A program made the translations under genes and the position numbers. This document shows, piece after piece, positions 6,459 through 7,900 of a DNA stretch of 7,900 bases (the first letter of the stretch is position 1; each line of letters begins with the position of its first letter). The stretch is taken from positions 38,936-46,835 of the forward strand of contig NZFT01000021.1 of NCBI GenBank assembly GCA_002690755.1, in the 5' to 3' direction. This DNA is from Phycisphaerae bacterium (GTDB lineage Bacteria; Planctomycetota; Phycisphaerae; Phycisphaerales; SM1A02). The notes beneath the pieces are model-generated. The model was not told where the DNA came from. It saw only the letters and a program-made list of their open reading frames with translations, and did not search any database.

Positions 6459-6503
6459 CGCCGAAGAATACCGGAGGTGGCGGGTCGGGGCGTGGAACGC
6501 GTT
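6459..6503 (-). other. 45-base gap between PKS and ABC ATPase genes
   Basis: This short spacer joins the end of the polyketide synthase gene to the GTG start of the ATPase gene on the same strand. I see no hairpin that would serve as a terminator. The sequence TATTCT on the minus strand, about 13 bases before the GTG, vaguely resembles a -10 box but has no convincing -35 partner. It may be an intra-operon gap or a compact promoter; the sequence alone does not decide. Confidence 0.4.
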
Positions 6504-7583
6504 TCAGCGAATCAGCAGGAATTCACCGGCGAGTCCCGGTCCGAAGGCGAGTCCGACCCATGGTCGAGGCACCGCCGCCCGGGCGAGCCGGTCGAGAATG
6601 AAGAGCAGGGTGACGCTGCTCATGTTCCCGTGCTCGCGAAGGATCGATCGACTCGTCGCGCCGGCATCCTCCGAAAGGTCCAGCGACTCGACCACCGCGT
6701 CGATCACCCGCGGGCCGCCGGGGTGGATCGCCCAGCCGCCGATCGCCTCGATGGAGAGGCCCTGGTCGGCGAGAGTCCGCTCGATCCAGGTGGGGAGGTT
6801 CGCGCGAAGATGATCCGGAACCTCGGCCCCGAGCGTCATCTCGAAGCCGTGATCGCCGATCCGCCATCCCATCACGTCGATGGTGTCCGGAATGATCGTG
6901 GCGGCGGTGGTCGCGAGTTCGGGGCCGGTGTCGTCGAGGGCGACGACCGTCGCCGCCGCGCCGTCCGCGAACAGGGTGTTCGAGATCAGCCGATCCAGCC
7001 GTTGGTCCCGGTGGAAGTGCACCGAGCTGATCTCGACGCACACCACGAGGACCCGATGCCCCGGATCCTCGGCGGCGAACGCCCGGGCGACCGCGAGTGC
7101 GTTCACCGCGGCGTGACAACCCATGAAGCCCACGTGGGTTCGTCGGACGTCCGCCGGAAGGCCGACCGCGTCGATGACGCATCGATCGACGCCGGGGGCG
7201 TCGAAGCCGGTGCAGCTGGCGGTGACCAGATGCGTGATCTCGCCGGGGCCGTGGCCGTCGGATTCGATCGCACCGACGGACGCCTCGATCGCGAGTCGCC
7301 GGGCGTGTTCCGCGTAGGCGATCATCCGGGCCGCGGTGCCCGGAACCACGGGATCGTCTTCGCCACCCTCGGGACCGACGCCGTAGAGGGAGACGCTTCC
7401 ATCCCCGTCGAGAATCGCGCAGTTCCGGTGCTCGATGCCGGAACGGTCGTGCAGCCGGGTCAGCACTGTGGTCGAGACGTCGTCGGGGGCGAGGGCCCGG
7501 GCGACTTCCAAAGATCGTGCGGTCGACAGTCGATGGGGGGGATTCGCGACCGCGATCGGGCCGAGTCGGACGGTCTTCCTCAT
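6504..7583 (-). CDS. Type III polyketide synthase (chalcone/stilbene synthase family)
   Basis: This soluble homodimeric enzyme extends a CoA-linked starter with malonyl-CoA units and cyclises the product. It has 359 residues from ATG 7581-7583, close to the family norm. The catalytic triad is visible as Cys124 in TASCTGFDAPGVD, His287 in WAIHPGGP and Asn320 in HGNMSS. Other family marks are FMGCHAAVNAL (153-163), SSVHFHRD with Phe190 at the likely gatekeeper position, NTLFADGAAA (202-211) and the C-terminal GPGLAGEFLL. Where plant chalcone synthase has its second gatekeeper Phe265, Met249 appears to align. The open frame extends further upstream, but that part is low-complexity Arg-rich and overlaps the upstream gene. 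The ATGA overlap with that gene and GGGAG seven bases before the ATG fix the start. Product class cannot be read; resorcinol, pyrone and phloroglucinol types are all possible. Confidence 0.95.
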   Translation of the reverse strand: MRKTVRLGPIAVANPPHRLSTARSLEVARALAPDDVSTTVLTRLHDRSGIEHRNCAILDGDGSVSLYGVGPEGGEDDPVVPGTAARMIAYAEHARRLAIEASVGAIESDGHGPGEITHLVTASCTGFDAPGVDRCVIDAVGLPADVRRTHVGFMGCHAAVNALAVARAFAAEDPGHRVLVVCVEISSVHFHRDQRLDRLISNTLFADGAAATVVALDDTGPELATTAATIIPDTIDVMGWRIGDHGFEMTLGAEVPDHLRANLPTWIERTLADQGLSIEAIGGWAIHPGGPRVIDAVVESLDLSEDAGATSRSILREHGNMSSVTLLFILDRLARAAVPRPWVGLAFGPGLAGEFLLIR

Positions 7584-7900
7584 CCCAGAGCTCCCGCATC
7601 CGCCGCGGGGCGGGACTGGCCGCTCGCGATGCCGGCGAGTCGTCGGCCGATTCGCGGGATTCTTCCGAGCAGTCGCATCACGGGCATGGCCGCGCGGGGA
7701 TGTCGGATCGCGAAGGCGACGGTCCGGCAGCGACGCCGTCGAGCCGACAGCAGTCGCGCATGGGCTCGGTTCCAGGCGTGCGCGTCTCCGTCGTCGATCG
7801 CGGCTTCGACGAACGGTGCGACCGCGACGCCGGCCTCCATGCCCCACGACATGCCTTCGCCGGTGAACGGCTCCGCGTATCCACCCGCATCGCCGATGCA
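7580..7900 (-). CDS. FAD-dependent oxidoreductase, C-terminal part (geranylgeranyl reductase-like; 5' end outside window)
   Basis: The minus-strand frame is open from base 7900 to TGA at 7580-7582, giving the last 106 residues. They begin CIGDAGGYAEPFTGEGMSWG, which matches the GDAAG..xPxTGEGI FAD-binding motif near the C-terminal third of the geranylgeranyl reductase, FixC and UbiH-like flavoproteins, with Gly in place of the second usual Ala. A helical segment and an Arg-rich stretch (LLSARRRRCRTVAFAIRHP) follow, then a tail. The N-terminal Rossmann GxGxxG part lies beyond the window. The stop overlaps the PKS start as ATGA, so the two are probably translated together, and the enzyme is a good candidate to oxidise or reduce the polyketide or its acyl chain. 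The Met near 7850-7852 is internal, not a start. The family is fairly sure; the reaction is inferred. Confidence 0.85.
   Translation of the reverse strand, partial: CIGDAGGYAEPFTGEGMSWGMEAGVAVAPFVEAAIDDGDAHAWNRAHARLLSARRRRCRTVAFAIRHPRAAMPVMRLLGRIPRIGRRLAGIASGQSRPAADAGALG
7591..7595 (-). promoter_or_regulatory. Ribosome binding site of the PKS gene, inside the oxidoreductase gene
   Basis: CTCCC on the plus strand reads GGGAG on the coding strand, seven bases before the PKS ATG. It sits in the last codons of the oxidoreductase gene and supports both the chosen start and translational coupling. Confidence 0.6.

Noticed and set aside
7584..7847. An N-terminal extension of the PKS by 88 residues, available because the frame stays open.
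   Set aside because: The extension is Arg-rich and unlike any PKS N-terminus, overlaps the oxidoreductase gene fully, and the ATG at 7581-7583 has a ribosome binding site and an ATGA overlap.

Overview
The window is a GC-rich stretch of bacterial chromosome with eight supportable protein-coding genes, two of them cut by the window edges. I see no RNA gene, CRISPR array, insertion sequence or phage signature, and no gene-free stretch longer than about 150 bases. The mix of a type I sulfatase with a CSPSR active site, a ribose-type ABC importer, a type III polyketide synthase next to a FAD-dependent reductase, and a pheS not followed by pheT would suit a planctomycete such as a Phycisphaerae member. 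That placement is inference from gene content and composition only; Verrucomicrobia, Lentisphaerae or Myxococcota are not excluded.

Layout from left to right. Bases 1-576 (+) hold the C-terminal part of phenylalanyl-tRNA synthetase alpha subunit. Bases 577-726 are a convergent intergenic region with several hairpins. Bases 727-1260 (-) encode a four-helix membrane protein with a DUF1648-type motif. Bases 1261-1380 contain a perfect 13-bp inverted repeat and a second 7-bp hairpin, probably ending the next gene. Bases 1381-2406 (-) encode a lipoprotein sugar-binding protein of the RbsB class. A 116-base divergent intergenic region with two short inverted repeats follows. Bases 2523-3914 (+) encode the sulfatase. 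Bases 3928-4974 (-) and 4971-6458 (-) are the RbsC-like permease and RbsA-like double ATPase, overlapping by ATGA. Bases 6504-7583 (-) encode a type III polyketide synthase, and 7580-7900 (-) the C-terminal end of a FAD-dependent oxidoreductase, again overlapping by ATGA.

Two functional modules can be read. The first is carbohydrate scavenging: a probably exported sulfatase lies between the binding protein and the permease/ATPase of a CUT2-type (ribose/galactose-type) ABC importer, but on the opposite strand. This suggests, without proving, that a desulfated sugar is the imported ligand. The second is a polyketide module entering from the right edge, where a geranylgeranyl-reductase-like flavoprotein is translationally coupled to a type III PKS. 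Only 45 bases separate the PKS stop from the ATPase start on the same strand, so the two modules may share some transcription.

Nothing here requires an undescribed system. The most informative oddities are the antisense position of the sulfatase inside the transporter cassette, the tight PKS to transporter junction, and the orphan pheS.
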